The notes under the pieces are model-generated. The model made no database searches, had not been told where the DNA came from, and worked only from the letters and a program-made list of their open reading frames with translations. A stretch of DNA of 64,000 bases. It comes from Brevinema_A sp051649245. Lineage in GTDB: Bacteria; Spirochaetota; Brevinematia; Brevinematales; Brevinemataceae. This document shows positions 24,975 through 34,096 of the stretch, piece after piece. The position numbers and the translations under genes are program-made. The number at the start of each line of letters is the position of its first letter. Positions within the stretch are counted from its first letter, which is position 1. The stretch covers positions 310,001-374,000 of the forward strand of contig JBOFGS010000019.1 of assembly GCA_051649245.1 (NCBI GenBank). The letters are read 5' to 3'.

Positions 24975-25736
24975 ATGGCGTTTACAGAGTATTATATTTT
25001 TGGAGTAAAAATAACAGATATTTCACGCAATGAATGGCGTAATTATCTTTATGATAAGTTGCATCACGCAAAATATGCACGTATTGTTATTTTAACAGAA
25101 AAAAAACTATTTCAAGCTCTCTTTAATAGAGAATTGATGGAAACTATCAATCAATCTGATGTGGTATTGTGTTCTTCTAGTATGATATCGTGGTTAGTGT
25201 ACCATTTATATAACCATGTATTGATAAAACCATCTTTAGCTGTCACATATATTTTGGATGCTCTTCAGATTTGTTCCGAATGTCAATCAACAGTGAGTTT
25301 CTATGGATGTACAAAACCTATTCTTTTTGCTACAGTGAAAAAAGTGATGAAATCTTTTTCTGATATTCGAGTTGTGAGTCATTATCCTGAACGTATTCCT
25401 CTAGAAGAACAAGCAAAAATATTTGTTTCTTTACGTAAGAGTGCTGCCAAACTCGCATTATTTAATCTTGGAAACAGCAAATACCAAGAGCTTTGGATTA
25501 ATAAAAATTATGAAATCTTTAAAAAAGGTGTTACTATTGGTAGTGATGATAGCTTTCAAGTTATTGCTGGAGCAAAATCTGTCCCTTCATTACCAATGCA
25601 AGAAAAAGGATGGTTAGGGCTTTATGAGTTTTTAAAAAATCCTTTAAATATCATCAAAATGTTTCGTTGTTTTGTTTTATTTTGTTATTATTTAGCCTAT
25701 AAAACCCATAATAAAAACAAAAAAGCTCAATCTTAA
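24975..25736 (+). CDS. Divergent WecG/TagA/CpsF-family glycosyltransferase
   Basis: The family transfers N-acetylmannosamine-type sugars to lipid carriers for surface polymers. The 253 residues follow its layout: an opening IFGVKITDIS, a central FYGCTKPILFATVKKVM, then FNLGNSKYQELWI where the family has a G-PKQE-W motif. After that come VIAGAKSVPSLPMQEKGWLG and a basic C-terminal hydrophobic segment that should dock on the membrane. Several signature positions differ, including KYQE for PKQE and the loss of the usual NG-G stretch early on, so activity and substrate are uncertain. A good promoter precedes it, and its last codons form part of a shared terminator. Confidence 0.7.
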   Translation: MAFTEYYIFGVKITDISRNEWRNYLYDKLHHAKYARIVILTEKKLFQALFNRELMETINQSDVVLCSSSMISWLVYHLYNHVLIKPSLAVTYILDALQICSECQSTVSFYGCTKPILFATVKKVMKSFSDIRVVSHYPERIPLEEQAKIFVSLRKSAAKLALFNLGNSKYQELWINKNYEIFKKGVTIGSDDSFQVIAGAKSVPSLPMQEKGWLGLYEFLKNPLNIIKMFRCFVLFCYYLAYKTHNKNKKAQS

Positions 25737-25751
25737 TGATTGAGCTTTTTT
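25719..25751. terminator. Bidirectional terminator inside both converging gene ends
   Basis: AAAAAAGCTCAATC (25719-25732) pairs perfectly with GATTGAGCTTTTTT (25738-25751) around TTAAT. The loop contains the overlapping stop codons of both genes. Confidence 0.92.
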
Positions 25752-26443
25752 GTTTCTTCTAATGCCATTTCTGCTGCTGATAATCTGAGATAGTTTGGAA
25801 ATGATTTTGCTAAAAGGGTTTCATAATTATCTAATTTTTCTGGAATAAATGATTTTAAATCAGCAAAACATCTTTTATCAATAACGGTATCGGCGTGATA
25901 GTTTACTTTTAGATCTGCGATTTCTTTGATGAACGATGCCCCAGATCCAAAAATTTCAATATCATAATCACGATAATTTGAAGCCACTTTTTTTAGATGT
26001 TTTTCTAACTCTTCAGGAAAAAGATCGCTATCTTCTAATATTTTTTTATTATTTACTGATATATTTGTGAATACTCGTTTCATTTTACCATCAATGCAGG
26101 GAACAATAATTTTATTTGTTCGATTTGGAATGGATTTACTTAAAAGATCTAACGATGACACGGTGATAATGGGTTTTTGATAAAACCAAGCCCATGTTCG
26201 TAGCACCGAAAAACCAAGCCTGAGTCCCATAAAAGATCCAGGTCCGGCTCCAATGATAAATAAATCAATATCTTCAAGAGAAATATCACAAGCGATAAGC
26301 ATTTCTGATATTTCACTCATTAATGTGGATTCCAACTGTTCTATAACGAGATGTTTCTGACAATTTGTGTTTTCTGTTTGAATCCCAAGAACTAAATGTT
26401 GAGCAATAGAAGTATCAATAGCTAAGATATTTTTTATATTCAT
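25733..26443 (-). CDS. tsaB: tRNA threonylcarbamoyladenosine synthesis protein TsaB
   Basis: TsaB is an inactive paralogue of TsaD that forms the TsaBDE complex making t6A at position 37 of ANN-decoding tRNAs. The 236 residues begin NILAIDTSIAQHLVLG and contain GAGPGSFMGLRLGFSVLRT, the family signature (usually GPGSFTGLR). Length is normal. It follows rsmD by 7 bases. Its stop overlaps the stop of the converging WecG-like gene by four bases. Confidence 0.93.
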   Translation of the reverse strand: MNIKNILAIDTSIAQHLVLGIQTENTNCQKHLVIEQLESTLMSEISEMLIACDISLEDIDLFIIGAGPGSFMGLRLGFSVLRTWAWFYQKPIITVSSLDLLSKSIPNRTNKIIVPCIDGKMKRVFTNISVNNKKILEDSDLFPEELEKHLKKVASNYRDYDIEIFGSGASFIKEIADLKVNYHADTVIDKRCFADLKSFIPEKLDNYETLLAKSFPNYLRLSAAEMALEETKKLNH

Positions 26444-26450
26444 AAAATCC

Positions 26451-26993
26451 CTATTTTTTGAAGTAGCTTAGTGCTGTATCACCATATCTTTTTGTTTGTT
26501 GATATCCCAAAAGATTTTCAAGATCAGTGTGATTTATTTTTTTTCCATGTTCAAGAATAAAAAGACCTTCTTCTTTGACTAAACTCATCGCATCTGTGTG
26601 AAGCTTTTTTAAAAACATCGAAATATCAGGATAAAAGGGATCAGCAAAAACAATATCAAAACTATTCTCAGCAAATAATGTTGCTACTTTGTTTACATCA
26701 GAACGAAATGTTTGGTATTGTGATCTGTCGATCGATAAATTTTGTAAATTAAGACGAAGAGAACGATAGGTATCAGAATCTTTTTCGACAAAACCAGCAA
26801 AAGATGCTCCTTCTGACAAAGCTGTGATTCCAACAGAACCCGATCCTGCAAATAAATCCAAAAATCGTGCATCCATGATTTCTGTTCTGATTGTATTAAA
26901 AAATGCTTGACGTACTTTATCGGATGTTGGTTTTAATTTTCCTTCAGGAGCAAGAAGATTTCTGCCCCGCCAGATTCCTGAACTGACTCTCAT
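26451..26993 (-). CDS. rsmD: 16S rRNA (guanine-966-N2)-methyltransferase
   Basis: RsmD methylates G966 of 16S rRNA. The 180 residues show the RsmD opening (SSGIWRGRNLLAPEG, then KPTSDKVRQAFFNTI), the SAM-binding FLDLFAGSGSVGITALSEGA, and the catalytic motif as FADPFY where DPPF/Y is common. Only one base separates it from pyrH upstream, so translation is likely coupled. Confidence 0.92.
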   Translation of the reverse strand: MRVSSGIWRGRNLLAPEGKLKPTSDKVRQAFFNTIRTEIMDARFLDLFAGSGSVGITALSEGASFAGFVEKDSDTYRSLRLNLQNLSIDRSQYQTFRSDVNKVATLFAENSFDIVFADPFYPDISMFLKKLHTDAMSLVKEEGLFILEHGKKINHTDLENLLGYQQTKRYGDTALSYFKK

Positions 26994-26994
26994 A

Positions 26995-27681
26995 TTATGA
27001 TACCAATGTCCCTATAGATTTACCTGTTAAAATATCAGTGATATTTTCTTTTGTTAATTGCGTGACTCGAATAGGTAGTTTTTGTTCCATTGCTAATGAA
27101 ATAGCTGTTAAATCCATCACATTGAGTTGATGTGCCAGTACTTCTTTGTAGGAAATAGAATCAAATTTGATTGCATCTGAATATTTTTTAGGATCTTTAT
27201 CATAAACACCATCTACTTTTGTGGCTTTTATAAGCAAATCAGCGTTGATTTCTAATGCTTTTAAGACACCTGCTGTGTCTGTAGAAAAAAATGGTGATCC
27301 TGTCCCACCAGCAAAAATAATCATATATTGTTGTTTGAATAATTCTGCTACACGATCTGGATTTGCTTGATCAAACATTCCGTCAATAGCAAATGACCCT
27401 AGCACACAACTTTTTATCCCAAAATCTTTTTCCAAGCAATTTTGTAATGCAATAGAATTAATTGCAGTACCAAGCATTCCTGCTGCATCAGCTTTTGTTC
27501 TATCTAGAAATTTTGTTGAAGTGCCTCTCATGATATTTCCGGCTCCAATGACCACACCTATTTGCACATTAAGGTGATAAGCATTATGGAGGGTTTCTGC
27601 CATGTTCATCAGATGAACATGATCAATTCCACCTTGTTCCCCAATCATCTCACCACTTACTTTAATTAAGACACGTTTCAT
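26995..27681 (-). CDS. pyrH: UMP kinase
   Basis: PyrH phosphorylates UMP to UDP in pyrimidine nucleotide synthesis. The 228-residue protein has the amino-acid-kinase fold: VLIKVSGEMIGEQGG at the N-terminus, VVIGAGNIMRG, DAAGMLGTAINSIALQN, FAGGTGSPFFSTDTA and VDGVYDKDPKK. GGAG precedes the ATG. It is first in the pyrH-rsmD-tsaB run after a 91-base gap from rsmE; the usual neighbours frr and tsf are absent. Confidence 0.96.
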   Translation of the reverse strand: MKRVLIKVSGEMIGEQGGIDHVHLMNMAETLHNAYHLNVQIGVVIGAGNIMRGTSTKFLDRTKADAAGMLGTAINSIALQNCLEKDFGIKSCVLGSFAIDGMFDQANPDRVAELFKQQYMIIFAGGTGSPFFSTDTAGVLKALEINADLLIKATKVDGVYDKDPKKYSDAIKFDSISYKEVLAHQLNVMDLTAISLAMEQKLPIRVTQLTKENITDILTGKSIGTLVS

Positions 27682-27772
27682 ATTTTCTCCAAGTATTCAA
27701 AGTATTTATATTGTAGTAAATATTTTGATTATTGTAAATATTTATCATAAAATTTTTATGAAAAAACCCTTT

Positions 27773-28507
27773 CTAACGAAAAGGCTTTTCTGTAATATAT
27801 CGAAAAAGAACAGCTGCACAAGCTGCGGCATGTGGAGCTGTCAAAATACGAGAACCTAGGCTATGGCATCGTACACCTATATTTTTTAAAGAAGATACTT
27901 CTTGAGGAGAAAATCCACCTTCTGGCCCAATAATAAATGCAATATGTTTCGTAGTGTTTATTTGTTCTAAGCATTGGATATTAGATTTATCTTCTTCCCA
28001 AAAAATTATTTTTTCTTCAAAAGGAACAAGAGCTTTTCCTAATAATTTCCAAGGTATAGCTTCTTCAATCATACAATCAAATAAACCACCGACTTTTTTG
28101 ATTGCTTCAAGAGCAATTTTTTGACGTCGTTCTTGTTTTTTGGGGGCTTGTTTGGAATCATATTTGACAATGCAACGTTCTGAAAAAAATGGGATGATTC
28201 TTTGAATACCATGCTCTGCTAATAATGAAATAGAATTATCCATCGCATCTGATTTAAGTTCACTGATGAAAGCAGTGGCTAACAAGGGAATTTCTGTTCC
28301 CACTTTGATATCAACAACAGTTAACAGCGCACTATCAGGATTGATGTTTATGACTTCTATGATATAGATATTTCCTGATCCGTTACTTGCTTCAAATTGA
28401 TCCCCGTTTTTTATACGAAGAACTTTACTCATATGTCGCACTTGATCTGATGGGGCTTCAAATATCCCTCCAATATCAGGGATTTCAGAAAAATTAAATC
28501 GTCTCAT
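27773..28507 (-). CDS. rsmE: 16S rRNA (uracil-1498-N3)-methyltransferase
   Basis: RsmE, a SPOUT-class enzyme, methylates U1498 of 16S rRNA. The 244 residues start with an N-terminal PUA-like domain (MRRFNFSEIP, with HMSKVLRIKNGD). They contain IIPFFSERCIVKYDSKQ and end with the knotted SAM site IIGPEGGFSPQEV and LGSRILTAPHAAACA. The longest frame begins 90 bases upstream inside ruvX, but GGAGG sits before this ATG and the family N-terminus begins here. It overlaps ruvX by 14 bases. Confidence 0.94.
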   Translation of the reverse strand: MRRFNFSEIPDIGGIFEAPSDQVRHMSKVLRIKNGDQFEASNGSGNIYIIEVININPDSALLTVVDIKVGTEIPLLATAFISELKSDAMDNSISLLAEHGIQRIIPFFSERCIVKYDSKQAPKKQERRQKIALEAIKKVGGLFDCMIEEAIPWKLLGKALVPFEEKIIFWEEDKSNIQCLEQINTTKHIAFIIGPEGGFSPQEVSSLKNIGVRCHSLGSRILTAPHAAACAAVLFRYITEKPFR

Positions 28508-28943
28508 CCAAATCCTCCGGCTGATATTCTTTGATAATACCACGTTCCAAGGAAAGTAAAAAATTATGTAAAATAGCTTGAGCGGCGTATTTGTCAAGAT
28601 CCTGCTTTAATTTTTTACCTCGTTTCCCTGACGCAATCAAAAATGATCGAGAATCTTTTGAACTGAGTGATTCATCTTGTAAATAAATAGGAAAGGAAAA
28701 TTTTGTATGCAATGTTTTTATGAAAACCATTACTTGAGATAGAAAAGAGTTTTCTCCATCATGTAACGGCGTCCCAACAACAAATCCATCAATATGATAA
28801 TTCTTAATGATCGTTTCCATATAGATCCAAAATTTATTGTCATTAGGCTGAACCTCAAATGGTGAGGCTATAATTCTTAATTCATCGGTAATGGCAAGAC
28901 CTATTTTTTTTGTACCATAATCAATACCAAGCAAACGTCCCAT
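28494..28943 (-). CDS. ruvX: RuvX/YqgF-type Holliday junction resolvase
   Basis: This RNase H-fold nuclease family acts on Holliday junctions or in 16S rRNA 5' processing. The 149 residues carry LLGIDYGTKKIGLAITDEL with the first catalytic Asp, FVVGTPLHDGENS, and LQDESLSSKDSRSFL with the conserved DE. It lies four bases after lpxB and overlaps rsmE, consistent with one operon. Confidence 0.92.
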   Translation of the reverse strand: MGRLLGIDYGTKKIGLAITDELRIIASPFEVQPNDNKFWIYMETIIKNYHIDGFVVGTPLHDGENSFLSQVMVFIKTLHTKFSFPIYLQDESLSSKDSRSFLIASGKRGKKLKQDLDKYAAQAILHNFLLSLERGIIKEYQPEDLDETI

Positions 28944-28947
28944 CGTT

Positions 28948-30120
28948 TTAGTCTACCTTTTTTGTCATAATATATTCAGCAACTTTCTTGATACTGTCAG
29001 TATCACCAAGTTGATCGGATAACTCGTTAAAGATTTTATTCATCAAATATTCGAAAGATTCAGGATTCATTGATTTGATGCTTGTAATCTCTTCCACAAT
29101 CCGTTCTGCATTAACTTCTTCTTGGAGTAATTCAGGGAAGATGCGTTTTTGTAATAACACATTAGGTAGCCCGATTAAGGTATCATCAGGTAAATTTTCT
29201 GATTTTCTGAGCATTTCAAAGGTCAAATTACTAAGTTTATAAGCAATAATAGGATACATTTTCATCATCACCGCTTCAATAGTGATTGTGCCAGCACTTA
29301 CAAGACCAATATTTACATGGCTCATAATTTCTAAGCTTGATTCATTAATAATATGAATTTTATCAGCAATGTTTGTTTTATTAATTTTTTTAAGGATTTT
29401 ATCTTTAAGACCATCATGTGCTACTGTCATTAAAAATTCACTTCTATATTTATCATGAATTTTTTCTGCCGCTTTCAAAAAAACAGGCAATAGATTTTCG
29501 ATTTCTTGTTTACGTGATCCAGGCATCAATGCCATATATTCTTTGTTAGGATTTAAACCGTGTTTGTTAAAAAAATGTGGATTAGGGACAAAAGTTTTAA
29601 GTTTTTTTGCTAAAGGATTACCAAAATAAAATGAATTGGTATTATATTTAAGATAAATATCTTGGTCAGGCTTCATATAACAAAATAATGCATCACATAA
29701 ATTGGCAGTAACAGGAGCACTTTTGGCACCCCACATTGATACACGAGGTGGGATGAAAAAATATATTTCTATATTGTTTTTGAAGTATTTACGAATTTTT
29801 TTTGCCGCAATAATACAAAAAACTTCGTGGTCTACCAAAATAACCTTTTTGATGTTATTTTTTTTAATTGTAGGAATGATTTTATTCAACATCCCTATAT
29901 GTTTTGAAAGAAATCGTGTTGACTCTAATAACCCAATCGAAGAAAATAGAGAATTATCTTCTGTTAAGCAAGTAAAATTTTCTTTTTGCATGTGTACTCC
30001 ACCAAATCCAATAAAGGTTGATGGCTTAATCTTGTTAATCTGAGACATAAGCTCTGCAGCAAAGATATCACCGGAAACTTCTCCTGCAATAATAAAAATG
30101 GGCTCTGAAGAATTTGTCAC
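28948..30120 (-). CDS. lpxB: Lipid-A-disaccharide synthase
   Basis: LpxB, a GT-B glycosyltransferase at the inner membrane, joins UDP-diacyl-GlcN and lipid X into the lipid A disaccharide. The 390 residues match it: IIAGEVSGDIFAAELM and GFGGVHMQ at the N-terminus, PRVSMWGAKSAPVTANLCDA, FYFGNPLAKKL, LMPGSRKQEIENLLPVFLKA, and SAGTITIEAVMMKMYPIIAY near the sugar-nucleotide site. The start is GTG after GGGGAAAA. Together with lpxA at 20782 it supports a lipid A-bearing outer membrane; the two genes are not adjacent. Confidence 0.94.
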   Translation of the reverse strand: MTNSSEPIFIIAGEVSGDIFAAELMSQINKIKPSTFIGFGGVHMQKENFTCLTEDNSLFSSIGLLESTRFLSKHIGMLNKIIPTIKKNNIKKVILVDHEVFCIIAAKKIRKYFKNNIEIYFFIPPRVSMWGAKSAPVTANLCDALFCYMKPDQDIYLKYNTNSFYFGNPLAKKLKTFVPNPHFFNKHGLNPNKEYMALMPGSRKQEIENLLPVFLKAAEKIHDKYRSEFLMTVAHDGLKDKILKKINKTNIADKIHIINESSLEIMSHVNIGLVSAGTITIEAVMMKMYPIIAYKLSNLTFEMLRKSENLPDDTLIGLPNVLLQKRIFPELLQEEVNAERIVEEITSIKSMNPESFEYLMNKIFNELSDQLGDTDSIKKVAEYIMTKKVD

Positions 30121-30155
30121 AAATTTTCCCCTTAATAATTGTAGTACTTAATTAA

Positions 30156-33131
30156 CTAAATCTTTTCTAGAATATTCTTTTTAAATTCAGACTGCAACGG
30201 TTCGATAGTTGTTTGTTTTGGTATGCTTTCATCAAATACGGTAGAACGATTTCTAATATTTGAACGAGTCAGTACACCAATATTATATTCAGCCATGTTA
30301 TATATACTACCAATCTGATCCGCTATATTTTTAGATTCATAAAATTGAAGTAATGCTTGACTGTTAAAATAATCTGCTCTCTTTGGATTGGCACGACCAT
30401 AGTTAGCATTAATAACACCAATATTATTATATATTTTTGCTAATTGTGTGAAAATTTCTCGATGACGAGGATTTTCGTATTTGATTTCAAAAATATTCTT
30501 TCTAAAATCTTCTAATATTTTTGTAGCTTCTTGAAACTTAACTTGAGATAATTGTGGATTTCCAATTTTGTATAGGATGGATCCCATCGCATAATTCAGG
30601 GTGGGATTATTTGGATTGATTTTATAAATATCACTAAGTAAATCTAACGCATCATTATCATTGTTGTTTTTATGTTCTAACCATGCTAGGTTATAATTCA
30701 ATAAATAATTCAATTGATTTTGAGGCATCAATTGTTTTGCTGTATTATAATGGTATAGAGCTATGCTTTCAGTATTTACCGATGTAGGCATCTCATCACC
30801 CCAGTAGTAGTTTAGGTGTCCTAGATTAATATGAGGTTGATAAGCATTTGGATTTATTTCCAAAGCTTTTTTAAACAATAATTCTGCTTCATTTAATAAA
30901 TCAACAGAACCAGCTCCGGTAACCAACAATGATTCTCCTAATAAATTATAACTATGATCATTATTAGGATTTAAAATAATAGAATTTGTTAATACGGTGT
31001 TTGCTCCTAATATGTCTGAAGACAGCATCCTATACCTAGCAACTTGATAATAGCTCTCCGATAATAAATTAGATACATTTTGTGGATTGATATTGTATGT
31101 TTTCTTTAGGATAGATTGTAGATCTGGTATTTTTCTTATATACGCATCAAGAAACGGAACCATTTGCTTGAAAATTTTTGCTGAAGCATTTAAATCTCTC
31201 TTATTAGTATAATAATTAGCTAGTTTATTTAAAATATCAAGATTAAGATATTTTGGATTTGCTTCATAAATTAATTGAGCAATCGTGTCAATTTGTCTTG
31301 GATTTTTCAATTTAATATAAATATCAATCATTTTGTAATAAGGAGCAATATTTTTGGGATTTGATTTAATAAATTCGTTATATATATTTGCTGCTTTGAA
31401 ATATAATTCTTGTGCTTTTGCAGGATCCTTACTAAAAAAATCGGCATAATCAATATGTAGATTCCCATAATAATCCCAAACTTCAAAATTCTTTGGGTGT
31501 AGTAGACTAATGTTTTTCATGATGTCGATGGCAGACGGGTAGTAATTTTGTCCAAGATTTGTATAAAAATCAGCAACGTGAGAGCTTATAGCAATATCTT
31601 TTGGAGCAAAGTTAATTCCGGAAATATATTTTTGTTCAGCAGATTTGATCATTTTTTTTTCTGCATAAGCATCACCATAAGCAACAAACCATTTTGGTAT
31701 CGGTGTCCCTGCAATATGATGAGCTTGGTTGAATAGTGATTCACCTGTTGCAAACTCATTATTTTTGATTGCAGTAAGCCCTTTTTCAAATATTCTATTA
31801 ACACGAAGCGGTTGTGCTAATCCAAACCAAGCAATAAATCCTAAAATTAAGGATAAAAACCCAAATATAGCTACTTTTTGAAGTGTTTTCGTAAATTCTT
31901 CTTTGAATTGCTCAAAACGAAGAACATCATCAGCAAAAAACGTAGCAAAAGAATTTTCTTCCATAGAATCAATCAAGTTTTCATCGAAATTGTTATCTTG
32001 ATTTTTTTCAGCCAGAAACTCTTCAATTTTTTCTTCAGGAGTATTAATTAATAATAACGAAATTAATTGATCAATATATTCTTTATGGAATAGAGGATCT
32101 AATAAAATATTTCTGATGTTCGAACGAGTTTCTCTATTTGAAAGTTGATTTATTTTTTGACGAATACTGAATATTTGATGTTCGGATAGATCCAAAGAAG
32201 ATACAGAAGCAAGATTATTTTTTTCTTGTTTATTCCAATTACTCCATGAATCCAAATCTTCTTTATCTGTAGATTGCTCATATATTGTTGGCGTTAGTAT
32301 TTCTGGTATAAAATCAGGGATTTCTTTTTCTTGGGTTATTTCTGTGGTCGAGAAATCCGGAAGTTCAAGTTCTTCATGATCAATATTATCCACATGATCA
32401 ATCATATCGTCATCTTTTTTATCTACAATAATTTGTTGTTCGTTGATTAATTCATCTGGATCTTCAATACCAAACTCAAAATCGTTATCATCTAATGAAA
32501 AATCATCATTATCTTCTGTTAATTCATCATTAAATGAAATATCATCAAAATCATCTTCATTAAATGAGTTGGAACCACTCTCATTGCCAAGCAAATCATC
32601 TAAATCCAAATCCAAATCATTGTCTGTTTCTTGCGATAGAGAGTTAGTAGAGTTATTTTGACTGGATTCTACTGTTGATATTGGATCAACGACTGACGCT
32701 GAAAATTCTTCATTATTTGTTAATATATTTGTATTGTCTTTTAAAACATCAAGATCATTTAATGTCTCTGATTCTATAATATTTTGATCTTTATCAGAGA
32801 GATTTGATAAGATATCATCGTTATTTGTTATATCATTGCTCAATTCTGGCGTGTTCATATCATCAATGTCAAGATCTGACAAAGCGTTCATAATGTCATC
32901 TGAAAGATCGGATGGTTTTGTATCCGACATAAGATCAACAACCGAATCTGATATATCATCTCTTGAATCTTCAATATTGTTTAATAAGGTATTAGGTGCA
33001 ACACTATTAATGAACTCATTAATTTTGAAAGAGATATCTCCTGGAGGACTTTTAAGTTGTGCTAAGACATCAGTGCGATCAGATATATCAGAGGAAGAGG
33101 AATAAGAATTAAATATTTTGCGAAAATCCAT
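30156..33131 (-). CDS. Inner-membrane TPR protein with acidic cytoplasmic domain; candidate flagellar collar protein
   Basis: The 991-residue product has an N-terminal region of about 400 residues rich in Asp, Ser, Asn and Glu, with low-complexity runs such as DNDLDLDLDDLLG. A single membrane segment follows near 415-437 (FGFLSLILGFIAWFGLA), then about 530 residues of tetratricopeptide-like helical repeats, which should lie in the periplasm. Spirochaete periplasmic flagellar collar proteins, notably Borrelia FlcA (BB0326), are large TPR proteins with one membrane segment, so orthology is plausible but rests on architecture alone. Alternatives include any large TPR scaffold. The ATG follows AGAG, one codon after a TTG. 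It lies 36 bases before lpxB and 110 bases after comF. Confidence 0.6.
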   Translation of the reverse strand: MDFRKIFNSYSSSSDISDRTDVLAQLKSPPGDISFKINEFINSVAPNTLLNNIEDSRDDISDSVVDLMSDTKPSDLSDDIMNALSDLDIDDMNTPELSNDITNNDDILSNLSDKDQNIIESETLNDLDVLKDNTNILTNNEEFSASVVDPISTVESSQNNSTNSLSQETDNDLDLDLDDLLGNESGSNSFNEDDFDDISFNDELTEDNDDFSLDDNDFEFGIEDPDELINEQQIIVDKKDDDMIDHVDNIDHEELELPDFSTTEITQEKEIPDFIPEILTPTIYEQSTDKEDLDSWSNWNKQEKNNLASVSSLDLSEHQIFSIRQKINQLSNRETRSNIRNILLDPLFHKEYIDQLISLLLINTPEEKIEEFLAEKNQDNNFDENLIDSMEENSFATFFADDVLRFEQFKEEFTKTLQKVAIFGFLSLILGFIAWFGLAQPLRVNRIFEKGLTAIKNNEFATGESLFNQAHHIAGTPIPKWFVAYGDAYAEKKMIKSAEQKYISGINFAPKDIAISSHVADFYTNLGQNYYPSAIDIMKNISLLHPKNFEVWDYYGNLHIDYADFFSKDPAKAQELYFKAANIYNEFIKSNPKNIAPYYKMIDIYIKLKNPRQIDTIAQLIYEANPKYLNLDILNKLANYYTNKRDLNASAKIFKQMVPFLDAYIRKIPDLQSILKKTYNINPQNVSNLLSESYYQVARYRMLSSDILGANTVLTNSIILNPNNDHSYNLLGESLLVTGAGSVDLLNEAELLFKKALEINPNAYQPHINLGHLNYYWGDEMPTSVNTESIALYHYNTAKQLMPQNQLNYLLNYNLAWLEHKNNNDNDALDLLSDIYKINPNNPTLNYAMGSILYKIGNPQLSQVKFQEATKILEDFRKNIFEIKYENPRHREIFTQLAKIYNNIGVINANYGRANPKRADYFNSQALLQFYESKNIADQIGSIYNMAEYNIGVLTRSNIRNRSTVFDESIPKQTTIEPLQSEFKKNILEKI

Positions 33132-33241
33132 CAAAGTTACTCTTTATAAAACTATTTTATATTATGTGTTAAAAATATTGTTCTATTCATTTTCGGAATT
33201 TTTTTAAAAAAATGTATATTTCAATTATTAAAAATATATGA

Positions 33242-33925
33242 TCAATCTCTCAAAAAGCATAATGCTTCAATATTTTCTAAACCCTTTGTTTTCAGTAGTG
33301 CAATCATGTTCGAGATCGTACTTCCTGTAGTAAAAATATCATCAATCACTAAAATATTCTTTTTAAATAAGTATTTAGGAATCTCATGTTTTAATAAAAA
33401 TGGGTTTATTTGTTCTCTTCGTTCTTGACCTGAAAGAGTTTTTTGTATTTTCGAATCTTTATTTTTCACTAATAAATCATGGTAAGAAATATGAAGATTG
33501 TCCAGTATTCTTGCTACAGGATTAAATCCTAAAATTTTTTTTGTTCTTTTGCTACAAGGTGCAATAATGATTTCATAATCACTAATATCATGAATATGGT
33601 TTCGTAATAAATTAGTCAAATCTCTTTCAGCTAAGAGAGAATTTTGAAATTTATATTGAAAAAATAGCGATTTTATAATACAATGTTGATAAGAAAAAAT
33701 AATTGACAAGGACTTCCAGTTTACTGTTGATGATAGACAATTCTGACATATCATATCTTTGAACCATCTGTCAAAACATACAGGACATCTATTATTTTCT
33801 TCTGAAATCAGAGGAATATTGGATGCACAGTCATCACAAATACAATAAAATATTTTGCTGGTATGATTTTTACCACATCCGATGCATTGTTGGTGTGTGA
33901 AAAATCTGATTATTTGAGATAACAT
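33242..33925 (-). CDS. comF: ComF-family phosphoribosyltransferase-like protein
   Basis: The 227-residue protein has an N-terminal zinc-finger-like part with four Cys pairs (CIGCG, CICDDC, CPVC, CQNC) and a C-terminal phosphoribosyltransferase fold with the PRPP loop VIDDIFTTGSTI. This is the ComF/GntX arrangement, linked to DNA uptake in naturally competent bacteria, though the biochemical role is not settled. FNPVARILDNL matches the family's conserved middle part. AGGA precedes the ATG. Confidence 0.88.
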   Translation of the reverse strand: MLSQIIRFFTHQQCIGCGKNHTSKIFYCICDDCASNIPLISEENNRCPVCFDRWFKDMICQNCLSSTVNWKSLSIIFSYQHCIIKSLFFQYKFQNSLLAERDLTNLLRNHIHDISDYEIIIAPCSKRTKKILGFNPVARILDNLHISYHDLLVKNKDSKIQKTLSGQERREQINPFLLKHEIPKYLFKKNILVIDDIFTTGSTISNMIALLKTKGLENIEALCFLRD

Positions 33926-34096
33926 TGCTCTATCCTTTTCTATCGTATGATATACTATTATAGATGATTTTATAGTTCTCGTCTAAAAAATGGTGTTTTG
34001 ATTTTTATATTTTTTAAAGAATCTTAAACACTAGGTATTTTTTTATTTATGCCGATACTTATATGTACAACTAAAAATATTCATAAGGGAGGTGCC

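Noticed and set aside
28508..28597. 30-residue N-terminal extension of RsmE
   Set aside because: It lies inside ruvX, has no family match, and GGAGG marks the inner ATG that begins the normal RsmE sequence.
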